In this document: one piece after another, positions 8,710 through 16,971 of the stretch
Layout of the letters: the number at the start of each line of letters is the position of its first letter
Position numbering within the stretch: position 1 is the first letter of the stretch
Assembly: GCA_964450865.1 (NCBI GenBank)
Contig: CAYVHB010000003.1
Coordinates: forward strand, 68,173-132,172
Source: CAYVHB01 sp964450865
Lineage (GTDB): Bacteria > Bacillota > Clostridia > Saccharofermentanales > UBA5734
Length of the DNA stretch: 64,000 nt
Direction: 5' to 3'
Position numbers and translations under genes: made by a program
The notes under the pieces: model-generated
What the model saw: only the letters and a program-made list of their open reading frames with translations
Told to the model about the DNA's origin: nothing
Database searches by the model: none

Positions 8710-9708
8710 ATGAAAAAACTACTGAGTCTCGTTACTATCCTGGTCCTGTTGACAATGGTCATCGCTGGCTGCACACCGGCTGCGACCACCACCACTGCCA
8801 CCGCTTCTGGCGCCACCACAACGACCACTACAGCTGCCGCCGGCGGGAAATTCGTTGTTGGCTATACCAACCTGGCTGATACCGACGTTTTCACGATGAG
8901 CCGCAAAAATGCTTTCATCGAAGCCGTCAAGGCTGATCCGAACATCGAAATCAAGTTTGCAGATGCCATGGGTGATATCCAGAAGCAGCTCGACCAGATC
9001 AATACGTTCATCGCCCAGAAGGTCAATGCCATCATTATTGTTCCGGTTGACTACGATGGCATCGTGCCTGGTGTCGAAGCAGCCAACAAGGCCGGCATTC
9101 CGGTTATCGCGCTGGGCATTCAGTCCAACGGCGGCAAATACACCTACGTTGGTTCCAAGAACTACGACGCCGGCTATATGCAGGGTGAATTCATGGCCAA
9201 GAACCTGCCCCAGAACGCCAAGGTCCTCTATCTGGAAGGTGAACCCGGCCTGTATCATTCAACCGAGCGCAAGCAAGGATTTGCCGATGGTCTGAAGTCC
9301 CGTTCTGATGTCACCATCCTGGCCAGCGTAACTGGAAACTATGACAAAGCAAAAGGTATGACGGTCATGCAGGACTGGATCCAGAAATACCCCAAGGCCG
9401 ACGATTTCCAGGCTGTCGTTGCTGCTAATGACCAGATGGCCCTCGGCGCCATGGAAGCACTGAAAACAGCCAATCGTCTCAAAGGCGTCATGATTTCCGG
9501 TATCGATGGTGTCAAAGATGCGCTGACTGCGATCAAAGCCGGCGAAATGTCCCAGTCCATCTTCCAGAATGCTGTCGGCCAGGCCGATGGTGGCTTCCAG
9601 GTCATCCAGATGCTCAAGAAGGGCCAGGATCCGGGCGAGCTGTTCAATGTGCCGTTCGAATCCATCGACAAAACCAACGTTGACAAATACATCGCGCTCG
9701 TAAAGTAA
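8710..9708 (+). CDS. Sugar-type ABC importer, substrate-binding lipoprotein
   Basis: A protein of 332 residues. A lipoprotein signal (MKKLLSLVTILVLL, then VIAGC) is followed by a Thr-rich linker and a type I periplasmic-binding fold: YTNLADTDVF, QINTFIAQKVNAIIIVP, GIPVIALG, LEGEPGLYHSTERKQGF and ISGIDGVKDA. The start at 8710 is preferred to the TTG or ATG upstream because GAGGAGG ends seven bases before it. It is 217 bp beyond the permease stop, so it may have its own expression level. A long hairpin follows the gene. Confidence 0.9.
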   Translation: MKKLLSLVTILVLLTMVIAGCTPAATTTTATASGATTTTTTAAAGGKFVVGYTNLADTDVFTMSRKNAFIEAVKADPNIEIKFADAMGDIQKQLDQINTFIAQKVNAIIIVPVDYDGIVPGVEAANKAGIPVIALGIQSNGGKYTYVGSKNYDAGYMQGEFMAKNLPQNAKVLYLEGEPGLYHSTERKQGFADGLKSRSDVTILASVTGNYDKAKGMTVMQDWIQKYPKADDFQAVVAANDQMALGAMEALKTANRLKGVMISGIDGVKDALTAIKAGEMSQSIFQNAVGQADGGFQVIQMLKKGQDPGELFNVPFESIDKTNVDKYIALVK

Positions 9709-10096
9709 TCCAGCCTCCGCAATAACACAATCCCGCTTTCATGATCATTGCCAAACTCCGTTTCCATTGATGCGCTGGTTTAGCATCTGGGCATCAGCAT
9801 CCAGCCGGTACCCCTGGGAAGGGTTGTCATCACAACCCTTCCCAGGGACCGGATGCTGGCCAGCTTTGATCTTGAGACTGGACCAGCCAGGATGGACCCG
9901 GCTGATGGTTCAATCAAGGCCTGAATATTCACGTCAGATACTCGATCCAGGCTTTTATTGAATCAGCAACCAGTATCCCGGTAAAACCTTAACTCGTTCC
10001 TGTTACTGGTGAGCCGGGCCAGGCACGTAACAAGGATGCCATGTTTTTTGCCATTTTTGTCTGACTGATATCATTTATCAAAGGAGGCTTTTCATT
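9709..10096. other. Intergenic region with a long hairpin
   Basis: No gene is seen. The only clear structure is the 16-bp stem at 9812-9847. The IolG-like gene's ribosome binding site AAGGAGG is at the right end. Confidence 0.6.
9812..9847. terminator. Perfect 16-bp hairpin after the binding-protein gene
   Basis: CCCTGGGAAGGGTTGT pairs perfectly with 9832-9847 around a four-base loop. Flanking CAGCATCC...GGATGCTG can extend the stem. There is no T tract on either strand, so it may be a processing or stability hairpin that sets binding-protein mRNA level and not a strict terminator. Confidence 0.6.
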
Positions 10097-11104
10097 GTGG
10101 AATTAAAAATTGGTCTGGTAGGAACCGGCGCAATTGGCCGGACGCACATGGATCGAATCAACAACACCCTGCAGGGAGCCCGGGTCATCGCTTGCTCGGA
10201 TGTCAATGTCGCGTTTGGCCAATCAGTAGCCGCCAGATATGGCTGCACATTCTGGGCAGACGGCGAGGCGATGATTGCTGACGACAGCATTGATGCGGTT
10301 GTCGTGACAACCCTTGATCCTTTCCACGAACAGTATGTCATGGCCGCCATCAAAGCCGGCAAATTTGTATTTGTCGAGAAGCCGCTGGCGCCGGAAGCCG
10401 AGGCCTGCAAACGTATTGTTGACGCGGAGATCGCCGGTGGCAAAATGCTGGTCCAGGTCGGGTTCATGCGGCGTTATGATCCCGGCTATCGCCAGCTGAG
10501 GAAGCTGATTGCCGAAAAGACTTACGGCGAACCACTGATGCTGCACTGTGTTCATCGTAATGCCTCGGTTGATGACGGATTTACGACACCCATGTCAGTC
10601 GAGAATTCGATGATTCATGAGATCGACGTGCTGCGCTGGCTGCTCGGTGAAGATTATGCAACAGCCGAGGTCGCCTTTTCCAGAAAGACCCGCCATGCCA
10701 GTGCGCATTTACAAGATCCGCAAGTGATGATCCTGACTACAAAGTCCGGTGTACGCATCGATGTCGAATCTTTTGTCAATTGCCGATATGGCTATGACAT
10801 CAAGTGCGAAGTGGTCTGTGAAGAGGGCACGCTTAATCTGCCGGAACCGGCCAATGCCATGATCCGGACCAAAGCCGCCCGCATGACGCCCATCTGTTCG
10901 GACTGGTCCGAGCGTTTTGTTGAAGCCTACAATGTCGAATTCCAGGAATGGATCAACGGCTGCAAAGCTGGCCGGGTCGATGGCCCGACCGCCTGGGACG
11001 GCTATGTTGGCCAGGCTACGGCCAAAGCGGCATCCAGGGCGCGGGACAGCCAGGCTAAGGTGACAATCGACATCGAAGCTTGCCCGTCGTTCTACAAGCG
11101 CTGA
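10097..11104 (+). CDS. iolG: Gfo/Idh/MocA oxidoreductase, inositol 2-dehydrogenase-like
   Basis: A protein of 335 residues. The N-terminal Rossmann fold begins with GLVGTGAIGRTHMDRI. The catalytic lysine is in VEKPLAPEA (near 97). QVGFMRRYDPGY and the IHEIDVLRWLLG motif carry the aspartate and histidine that serve myo-inositol dehydrogenases such as B. subtilis IolG. It would oxidise inositol, or a related sugar, with NAD. The start is GTG at 10097, nine bases after AAGGAGG. It follows the importer and precedes an isomerase/epimerase gene, fitting a small catabolic operon. A related sugar dehydrogenase cannot be excluded. Confidence 0.75.
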   Translation: MELKIGLVGTGAIGRTHMDRINNTLQGARVIACSDVNVAFGQSVAARYGCTFWADGEAMIADDSIDAVVVTTLDPFHEQYVMAAIKAGKFVFVEKPLAPEAEACKRIVDAEIAGGKMLVQVGFMRRYDPGYRQLRKLIAEKTYGEPLMLHCVHRNASVDDGFTTPMSVENSMIHEIDVLRWLLGEDYATAEVAFSRKTRHASAHLQDPQVMILTTKSGVRIDVESFVNCRYGYDIKCEVVCEEGTLNLPEPANAMIRTKAARMTPICSDWSERFVEAYNVEFQEWINGCKAGRVDGPTAWDGYVGQATAKAASRARDSQAKVTIDIEACPSFYKR

Positions 11105-11293
11105 CCGGCTTCTTCTGCCAGCACAGCAAGCGACCCCTGCCAGCGCGGCCCGGCAGATTACAAACATTGACTCGTGTCTTGCACAAGGCTCCAGCCCATT
11201 CATAGCCCGGCATACACATTCATCCCAGGCCATCCGTTCGAATCGAAGCTGGACCGGATTGAGGCCAGGATCATGTCAGGAGGAAAAATATTG

Positions 11294-12235
11294 ATGAAAC
11301 TTGCAATCTGCACCGATGTATTTGCCAGTCTCCCATACCCGGAAATGCTTGATAAAGTCCAGTCTTATGGTATCCAGGCGGTCGAAATGACAGCTGGTGG
11401 CTGGGGTTCCTGCCCACATGTACCGACGGCGCAATTATTGGCTGATCCGGCCAGATTGAGCGCTTTCCAGGCCGAGCTCGATAAACGCGGCATGAAGATC
11501 GCGGCGCTCAACTGTTCTGGCAATCCCTTGTGTCCGGGTGAAATGGGTGAAAAACATACGAAGACCACCTATGATACCGTTGTCCTGGCCGGCAAGCTGG
11601 GAGTCAAAAAGATCGTCATGATGTCCGGTTGTCCGGCCGGTGCACCGGGTGACCAGGTTCCCAACTGGATCACCTCAACGATTTCCTGGCCGGACTATAT
11701 GGCGCCAGCGCTCCACTACCAATGGAATGATGTCGCTATTCCGTGGTGGAAGCAGTTCGTTGCCCACTGCCAAGCCCATGGTGTTGAGCAAATTGCCATT
11801 GAAGAATTCCCCTGTCAGCTGGTTTACAATCCGGAGACACTGTGGCGTCTGCGTCATGCCGTTGACCCGATGATTGGCATCAACCTTGATCCGTCACACT
11901 TGATGGCGATGGGCGCCGATCCGATCCAGGCAGCCCGGGCTTTGAAAGGGGCTATCTATCACATCCACGGCAAAGATGCCCGCGTTGAGCGTGGCCTGTG
12001 CGAGGTCAACGGCCTGCTGGAAACCAGGCCGGTCAGTGATACCCAGAATCGTACCTGGAATTACGTCGCCGTCGGCTGCGGCAAGGATCTGCAGTGGTGG
12101 AAGGAATTTTTCTCGGTCTGCCATATGGTCGGTTATGATGGCTATGTTTCACTCGAAATGGAAGATCTGACAATGACCGTCGAAGCGGGGGTCAGGACAT
12201 CGATCCAGGCTCTTCAGCAGACCATCAGCCAGTAA
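11294..12235 (+). CDS. Sugar phosphate isomerase/epimerase-like TIM-barrel protein
   Basis: A protein of 313 residues of the xylose-isomerase-like AP endonuclease 2 superfamily. Metal-binding positions are visible in order: IAIEEFPCQ (glutamate), GINLDPSHLMAMG (aspartate and histidine), IYHIHGKDA (histidine) and VSLEMED (glutamate). Members such as IolE, IolI and IolH act on inositol derivatives or related sugars. The start at 11294 is set by AGGAGG ten bases upstream and the conserved MKLAICTD beginning; the frame is open further upstream without a good site. It is followed by an 8-bp tandem repeat and a strong terminator. Confidence 0.8.
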   Translation: MKLAICTDVFASLPYPEMLDKVQSYGIQAVEMTAGGWGSCPHVPTAQLLADPARLSAFQAELDKRGMKIAALNCSGNPLCPGEMGEKHTKTTYDTVVLAGKLGVKKIVMMSGCPAGAPGDQVPNWITSTISWPDYMAPALHYQWNDVAIPWWKQFVAHCQAHGVEQIAIEEFPCQLVYNPETLWRLRHAVDPMIGINLDPSHLMAMGADPIQAARALKGAIYHIHGKDARVERGLCEVNGLLETRPVSDTQNRTWNYVAVGCGKDLQWWKEFFSVCHMVGYDGYVSLEMEDLTMTVEAGVRTSIQALQQTISQ

Positions 12236-12240
12236 CCACA

Positions 12241-12328
12241 CCTGCCAACCTGCCATTCTGCCATTCTGCCATTCTGCTATTCTGCCATTCTGCTATTCTC
12301 CTAACCTGCCATTCTGCTATTCTCCTTG
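12241..12328. repeat. 8-bp tandem repeat (about 11 units)
   Basis: Eleven consecutive 8-base units of the type tctgccat / tctgctat / cctgccat fill the space between a stop codon and a terminator. It is a small minisatellite and not coding. Confidence 0.9.
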
Positions 12329-12344
12329 TTTCTTGAACTCCTCC

Positions 12345-12384
12345 AAAAAAAGAGAACGGATGTGGTGGTCCGTTCTCTTTTTTT
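12345..12384. terminator. Bidirectional Rho-independent terminator
   Basis: AAAAAAAGAGAACGGA and TCCGTTCTCTTTTTTT form a long stem around TGTGGTGG. Both strands end in a T run, so it can serve the plus-strand isomerase gene and the minus-strand MshEN-fusion gene. Confidence 0.92.
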
Positions 12385-12466
12385 GGTGTTCAATTTATAT
12401 GATCAAAATGGCTGTATGGTTACTTCGCCTTAACCCGGTCGATGTTCTGCGCGTTTCTGCGGCCGG

Positions 12467-14653
12467 TTACTGGGCCCTTCCAGGTTGTGGCGTTTCAGGC
12501 GGCTGGCGGGCACTCAGGATAGCCTGCAAACTGTGCAGCAAGTGGCGGGCTTTGCTGACAGTCTGTGCTGATGCCAGGTGATTTTCGACCAGCAGGCGGT
12601 CGACTGGCAGCTTTTGCACCGCCATTTCCCGATTGACCCATTCGGTCGTTGCCTGGGTCAGGAAATTGGCCTGCTGCAGCACCGCCTGCAGATCTGGCAG
12701 CTGATTCTGCAGCCGGGCCTGCCAGTCCAGGCCGGATGTGGCCAGGCCCAGCCCCTGCAATAAATTGGCGGTCTCACTGTCGATAATATTCTTGCGCACC
12801 AGGTCAGCCAGCAGCAGTTCCCGGGACTGGCCAGCCGGCAGATCATGGGGACCAGCCAGACCGGCTGCCAGCAGGAATCGATCCATGACGAAGATTCCCC
12901 GGTAGTATGCGGAATAGAACGGATCCCATTCCGGATCTGTCAGTGAGCTGGCCGGTCTGGCACCAGGAACGGATTGACGCGAGACATCGCGATCGATCCC
13001 ATTTTCAGCATGAGCGCGCCGGTATTCGGCAGTTGAGAGGCCGGCAGGCGTTGCGGTCTGGCCTGGCTGCTGTTCAGCAGTTCCCGGAGCGTCCGTTCGC
13101 GGTCCGGTGTCCGCCTGATCAGCAGAGACTTGGGCTGCAGTCGTCCGGGTAACCGTTTTCTCTTCGTCTTCAAGGCTGGCCAGCACATCGGCGATCGCAG
13201 ACGGCCGGGCGGCAACAATCACCACGTCAGCCCCGAAGAATTCCTGTAAGGCCTTGCGGACGCCCTCGCGGCCAGGTTCGCTGCAGGCCACGACCATCGG
13301 TCCGTCCGCCCGTTGGCCCAGGGGCAGGGCCATCAGGACCCGGGCCTGGCTGATACTCATCCGGGCCAGCCAGTTGCGGTCCGGATCCAGTGCCGCCGGA
13401 TCCAGCTCAACGTAATTGAACTGCTGCTGGGCGGCCAGGATACTGTATAAAGTTGTCTCATCGATAAAGCCCAGGGCGGTCAGGGTCTCGCCAAGGCGGG
13501 AGCCCGTCCGCTGCTGGTAATAGAGCCCGGTCTCGAGCTGTTCCGGCCGCAGCAGGCCGCGGTCCAGCAGGAGCTTGCCCAGCTGCGGGCGACTGGCCGT
13601 GGCATCTTTCACAGGCTTGAAGGGATCAAAGACGTAGGCAACCCGCTCATCGAGTACAAAGTACTGCTTGCGAAGCGGATCATGGATCACCCGCTTGTCC
13701 AGGTCGATCGCCAGGTCGACCAGTCCTTCCAGGGAAAGGATATTGATCGGCACGTTGTCCTTGAGCTGAATGGTGCCTTCGGTAATCCATTCCCGGAAAC
13801 GATGGTGATCAACCACATCGCGGCCAGACCGGGCCTTGCTGGCACCCAGGACAACGAGCAGCGCCACCAGCAGGGCTAGATTGACCGACAGCGGCAGCCA
13901 GTTGGCCCTGGCCAGGGCCAGGTATTGCGTGCGCAAATCAGGGACCGTGCCGGCCGATGTGCCGATCAGCACATTCGACAGGTTATCCCGTGTCTGGGGC
14001 AGGGAGAAGCTGATAGACTGCAAGGTTAACGGCATGGTATTTTGCAGCGTTTTATTGATGGGCAGGCCATTGCCGGTACCGGTCAGAGTAACATCGTACT
14101 GCACGACCAGTTCAGCATTCCCCCCGTTCATGGCCAGTTCCTTGCTGATTGCGGTCATCCGGTCATAGGCCGCGGCAACATCAAGCTGTAGACTGTTGAG
14201 CGTAAAATCAGCCTGATCGGTGACCCCGGCCATATTTTTACTCAGGGTGAACGATTGATCAGGGACAGTCTGCAGCGGGAAAGACCAGTAGATCTGGTTC
14301 TTTTCATTAACAGCCTGTAAAAAAACCCGGGTCTGGATGGTGCCATTCAACTGGCCCTGGTCAAGACCGCTGACGGAAACGAGCGGCTTGAGGTCGACAA
14401 CAGGCCTGGCCGTATAGAAATAGCCGACCCGGCCTTGTTCGAGGGTCGTGCCGGCTGGCCAGATGGAAAGTGACTGGGTGGCCGTGATGGTATAATCCGG
14501 GGTGAAGTTCAGGAATTGTTCCTGCACGGGCACCTGGGCTGGCAGGGGCTGGATGGCCAGCCAGGTCCAGGCCAGCGAGGCCAGCAGGGCAACCAGTAAC
14601 AGCAAGGGCAAGCCCAGACGGCGAAATCTGTTGATTTTCTTTGTTTGTTCCAT
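12467..14653 (-). CDS. DUF5305-like membrane protein fused to an MshEN (GspE N-terminal) domain
   Basis: A protein of 728 residues. A membrane segment at about 12-34 is followed by an extracytoplasmic beta-rich region (35-250) resembling DUF5305, with the GYFYTARP and QTRVFLQAVNEKNQIYWSFPLQ patterns. A second membrane segment is at about 252-270. The cytoplasmic part has a GspE N-terminal (MshEN) fold at about 355-495. Its two halves are QLGKLLLDRGLLRPEQLETGL and RLGETLTALGFIDETTLYSIL; MshEN domains of this pattern bind c-di-GMP. A Pro/Ala linker and a helical tail follow. It is the last gene after the secreted-protein genes (43-bp gap). It might sense c-di-GMP and act on the surface structure. 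No ATPase motif is present. Confidence 0.65.
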   Translation of the reverse strand: MEQTKKINRFRRLGLPLLLLVALLASLAWTWLAIQPLPAQVPVQEQFLNFTPDYTITATQSLSIWPAGTTLEQGRVGYFYTARPVVDLKPLVSVSGLDQGQLNGTIQTRVFLQAVNEKNQIYWSFPLQTVPDQSFTLSKNMAGVTDQADFTLNSLQLDVAAAYDRMTAISKELAMNGGNAELVVQYDVTLTGTGNGLPINKTLQNTMPLTLQSISFSLPQTRDNLSNVLIGTSAGTVPDLRTQYLALARANWLPLSVNLALLVALLVVLGASKARSGRDVVDHHRFREWITEGTIQLKDNVPINILSLEGLVDLAIDLDKRVIHDPLRKQYFVLDERVAYVFDPFKPVKDATASRPQLGKLLLDRGLLRPEQLETGLYYQQRTGSRLGETLTALGFIDETTLYSILAAQQQFNYVELDPAALDPDRNWLARMSISQARVLMALPLGQRADGPMVVACSEPGREGVRKALQEFFGADVVIVAARPSAIADVLASLEDEEKTVTRTTAAQVSADQADTGPRTDAPGTAEQQPGQTATPAGLSTAEYRRAHAENGIDRDVSRQSVPGARPASSLTDPEWDPFYSAYYRGIFVMDRFLLAAGLAGPHDLPAGQSRELLLADLVRKNIIDSETANLLQGLGLATSGLDWQARLQNQLPDLQAVLQQANFLTQATTEWVNREMAVQKLPVDRLLVENHLASAQTVSKARHLLHSLQAILSARQPPETPQPGRAQ

Positions 14654-14696
14654 ATGCTCCGAATCCTGTCTGAAAAAATCGAATCCTGATTGACCA

Positions 14697-15242
14697 TTAA
14701 TAGTAGGTCTGGCGCAGCAGCGAGTTGGGCGGATTGTCAGTCAGGGTGTAAGTCAGGCTGCCATCCAGGCTGGTGGCGACCATGGAATAAGTGAACAGAG
14801 CCTGGCCGCCGGCTGAGACGATATAGGCCGCCTGAACCGGCACCGAGACGCCTGGATTGACGATAAATTCAGCGGTCCATTTCAGGCTGGTACTGTTATT
14901 AGAATATACCAAAGCCGGCTGGCTGCCAACCATAATATCAATCTGCCACTTGTTATTGCCACCCTGGGTGTATGTGGCTGAGGCGCCCACCTTGAGTTTG
15001 ACCGGCTGGTTGCTATTATTGACGATTGAACCGACCGTCGTGTAGTTCTTGTTCAGGTTGAAGCTCGGGTTGTTGAATCCGCTGGCGGACAGCGTGACAT
15101 TGCGGGGCAGGTCATTCAGAGTCAGGCCGCCGCCGACCGACCGGTTGAGGCTGGATGATTTCAGCGCGCCACTGAGGGTCATTGGCAGCAGGCCGATCAG
15201 CAGGCCAACCGTGATTAATATAACAGCGATTTTTTTGCGCAT
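14697..15242 (-). CDS. Secreted protein of the filament-like cluster
   Basis: A protein of 181 residues with a signal peptide (MRKKIAVILITVGLLIGLLP). After it, LNRSVGGG echoes the LNRNVQAGS and LDRSVSAGS motifs of the neighbouring 179-residue proteins. The rest is beta-rich with many Asn, Ser and Thr (NKNYTTVGSIVNNSNQP), and it ends SLLRQTYY. It is probably exported and processed by the SipW-like peptidase as a minor or accessory component. It lies 27 bp after the upstream secreted-protein gene and 43 bp before the DUF5305-MshEN gene, so the three are likely co-transcribed. No named family is recognised. Confidence 0.6.
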   Translation of the reverse strand: MRKKIAVILITVGLLIGLLPMTLSGALKSSSLNRSVGGGLTLNDLPRNVTLSASGFNNPSFNLNKNYTTVGSIVNNSNQPVKLKVGASATYTQGGNNKWQIDIMVGSQPALVYSNNSTSLKWTAEFIVNPGVSVPVQAAYIVSAGGQALFTYSMVATSLDGSLTYTLTDNPPNSLLRQTYY

Positions 15243-15269
15243 GGAGATTTTCCTTCCTTTCCGCCGGGC

Positions 15270-15809
15270 TCAGGGGGCTACCGGCGCAGCGCCGGAGCCG
15301 CCGCGGATCTCAATGATCCCGCCCAGGACCGCCGTAGGGCTGACGCCGCTGATGGTAGGATTAATATCGAAATAATAGGATGCTGTGGCGCCGGCGGCAA
15401 GGGTACCTGACCCGACCAGGCTGACAACTCCAGCCGCCTGTGATGCCGAGTCATTGAAGTGAACAGTAACCGCCAGGTCCGAGTGGTTGGAAATTGAGAA
15501 AACCGGGGCCGTCTGTGAGCCGATAAGATAGTGGCCAGCGGCATTCCAGGCATTGAGGGGGTCATTGCTGACGACAGCCTGCTTGAGGTTAAAAGAGACT
15601 TCACCGTTGGTGTTGCTGATAAACACACCCTTGGTTTGATAGTTGTTCTGGGCCGTGAATTGAATCGCCACGCCAGACGCGGTATCGACCAGCACCGAAC
15701 CGGCCTGAACATTGCGGTTCAGGTCGACACTGCTCAGGGCCGCGGAGCTGACTGCGATTATACTGAAAGCAGCGACGATCAGGAGAACGCCCAGCTTGAT
15801 TCGTTTCAT
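15270..15809 (-). CDS. SipW-type secreted filament-like subunit, paralogue 3
   Basis: A protein of 179 residues, the same length as the two nearly identical paralogues. The signal peptide MKRIKLGVLLIVAAFSIIAV is followed by SSVDLNRNVQAGSVLVDTASG, then a beta-rich body with GVFISNTNGEVSFNL, PVFSISNHSDLAVTVHF and YYFDINP. The tail is RGGSGAAPVAP. The layout resembles TasA/CalY-type proteins that SipW peptidases release. GGAGG lies seven bases before the ATG. It has its own promoter with the cluster's conserved layout, and it probably leads a three-gene unit with the next two genes. Confidence 0.65.
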   Translation of the reverse strand: MKRIKLGVLLIVAAFSIIAVSSAALSSVDLNRNVQAGSVLVDTASGVAIQFTAQNNYQTKGVFISNTNGEVSFNLKQAVVSNDPLNAWNAAGHYLIGSQTAPVFSISNHSDLAVTVHFNDSASQAAGVVSLVGSGTLAAGATASYYFDINPTISGVSPTAVLGGIIEIRGGSGAAPVAP

Positions 15810-15918
15810 GACAAGACCTCCATCTGGTACAGGGGACGATCAGGGTTTATTCGAAGTGGCTGCCGGGGCAGCAAGCCAGTGGTTACAGGGAGGAGCACAG
15901 ACCTTGCCTCATGTCTTT

Positions 15919-15983
15919 ATTTTACTGGAAATGCCGTCGCGCGGACAGTGCAGGCAGGCACGGTATCACTGTGAATTATTCAC
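15919..15983 (-). promoter_or_regulatory. Conserved promoter/operator of paralogue 3
   Basis: Reading the minus strand: palindrome GTGAATAATTCAC (15971-15983), 20 bp, CACTGTC (15944-15950), 19 bp, TAAAAT (15919-15924) followed by AAAG. The same order and exact spacings occur before the other two paralogues. CACTGTC is not a sigma-A -35, so an activator or alternative sigma factor is likely. Confidence 0.65.
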
Positions 15984-15988
15984 GCTTG

Positions 15989-16025
15989 TGAAAAGAAAAG
16001 ATCACACCATCGCTGATGTGATCTT
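15989..16025 (-). terminator. Rho-independent terminator after paralogue 1
   Basis: On the minus strand AAGATCACA pairs with TGTGATCTT around a ten-base loop, followed by TTCTTTTC. It lies about 90 bases past the stop codon at 16117. Confidence 0.8.
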
Positions 16026-16116
16026 CTTACGGCTAATTTTGTCTGGCTAATATTGCGCAGCCTGGCTAATAGTTACGCAAGCGGATTGATTAAAGATTTA
16101 GCGAAAAGCGACTGGG

Positions 16117-16656
16117 TTACGGGGCGGCCGGGATGACTTCGTCGCCACCGCGGATTTCCAGGGTCCCAACCAGGGTCTGGGTCGCATCGCCATCAGCATT
16201 CGAGGTATCGATGTCAAAGTAGTATTCCTGGGTTGCACCGGAGGCAATCGTCGCCGAACCGATCAGGTTCACAACGTCAATGCCCTGTGCCGCGGCGTCA
16301 TTGAAATTCACGGTGACTTCCAGGTCCGAATTGTTCGTCAGGGAGAAGACCGGCACGGAGGCAGAACCAACCAGGAAGCGGGCATCGGTGTTCCAGCCGT
16401 TCAGCGTATCGCCAGTGGCCACGGCCTTGGTCAGGTCAAACGAGACTTCACCATTAGCTTCAGTTACAAACACACCCTTGGTGTCATAGCTGTTCAGGGC
16501 GGTGAACTGGATCGCCACACCATCTGCCGTATCCAGCAGAACGGAGCCGGCGGACACGCTGCGGTCGAGGTAGATGCTGGTCAAGGCGGCCGATCCGACG
16601 GCCAGGATGCTCAGGGCGGCAACAATCAGCAGGGCACTCAGTTTGGTACGTTTCAT
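16117..16656 (-). CDS. SipW-type secreted filament-like subunit, paralogue 1
   Basis: A protein of 179 residues. The start at 16656 (MKRTKLS) is preferred to the ATG two codons upstream, since GGAGG is then nine bases away and the length matches paralogue 3. The signal peptide ALLIVAALSILAVGSAA is followed by LDRSVSAGSVLLDTADG. The body has GVFVTEANGEVSFDL, PVFSLTNNSDLEVTVNF and YYFDIDTSN, and the tail is RGGDEVIPAAP. It is presumably exported, cut by the SipW-like peptidase encoded just upstream and assembled at the surface. Paralogue 2 is identical except for the tail. An exact family was not identified; TasA/camelysin-like is an inference. Confidence 0.65.
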   Translation of the reverse strand: MKRTKLSALLIVAALSILAVGSAALTSIYLDRSVSAGSVLLDTADGVAIQFTALNSYDTKGVFVTEANGEVSFDLTKAVATGDTLNGWNTDARFLVGSASVPVFSLTNNSDLEVTVNFNDAAAQGIDVVNLIGSATIASGATQEYYFDIDTSNADGDATQTLVGTLEIRGGDEVIPAAP

Positions 16657-16782
16657 TTTCATATTCCTCCATCAAATCGTTTTTCGCTGACCTGTCCGGT
16701 TCGGCCTGGCCGGTATGGGCTGGCCGGGGTGGATCTGTTACCTGGCTGCCGGAATCAGGTTCTGTTTTTTCTTTATGGCTTT

Positions 16783-16847
16783 ATTCTACACGCCGGCCAG
16801 TCCCCCCGACAGTGTTCACAAGCACGCCTCCGGTGTGAATATTTCAC
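16783..16847 (-). promoter_or_regulatory. Conserved promoter/operator of paralogue 1
   Basis: Minus strand: palindrome GTGAAATATTCAC (16835-16847), 20 bp, CACTGTC (16808-16814), 19 bp, TAGAAT (16783-16788) followed by AAAG. Spacings match those before paralogue 3 exactly, although the bases between are different. Confidence 0.65.
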
Positions 16848-16867
16848 TACTTCCCTGCTTCCGGCCA

Positions 16868-16896
16868 ACAAAAAATCACACCGTTGCCAGTGTGAT
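16868..16896 (-). terminator. Rho-independent terminator after the signal peptidase gene
   Basis: On the minus strand ATCACAC and GTGTGAT form a seven-base stem around TGGCAACG, followed by TTTTTTG. It separates the peptidase gene from paralogue 1. Confidence 0.8.
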
Positions 16897-16971
16897 CCTT
16901 GATCCGGATGTGTCCTGAATGCCTCGGTCTTGATCAGGATCCTTTCACGCCTCACGCCCGGTTAGCCCCGG

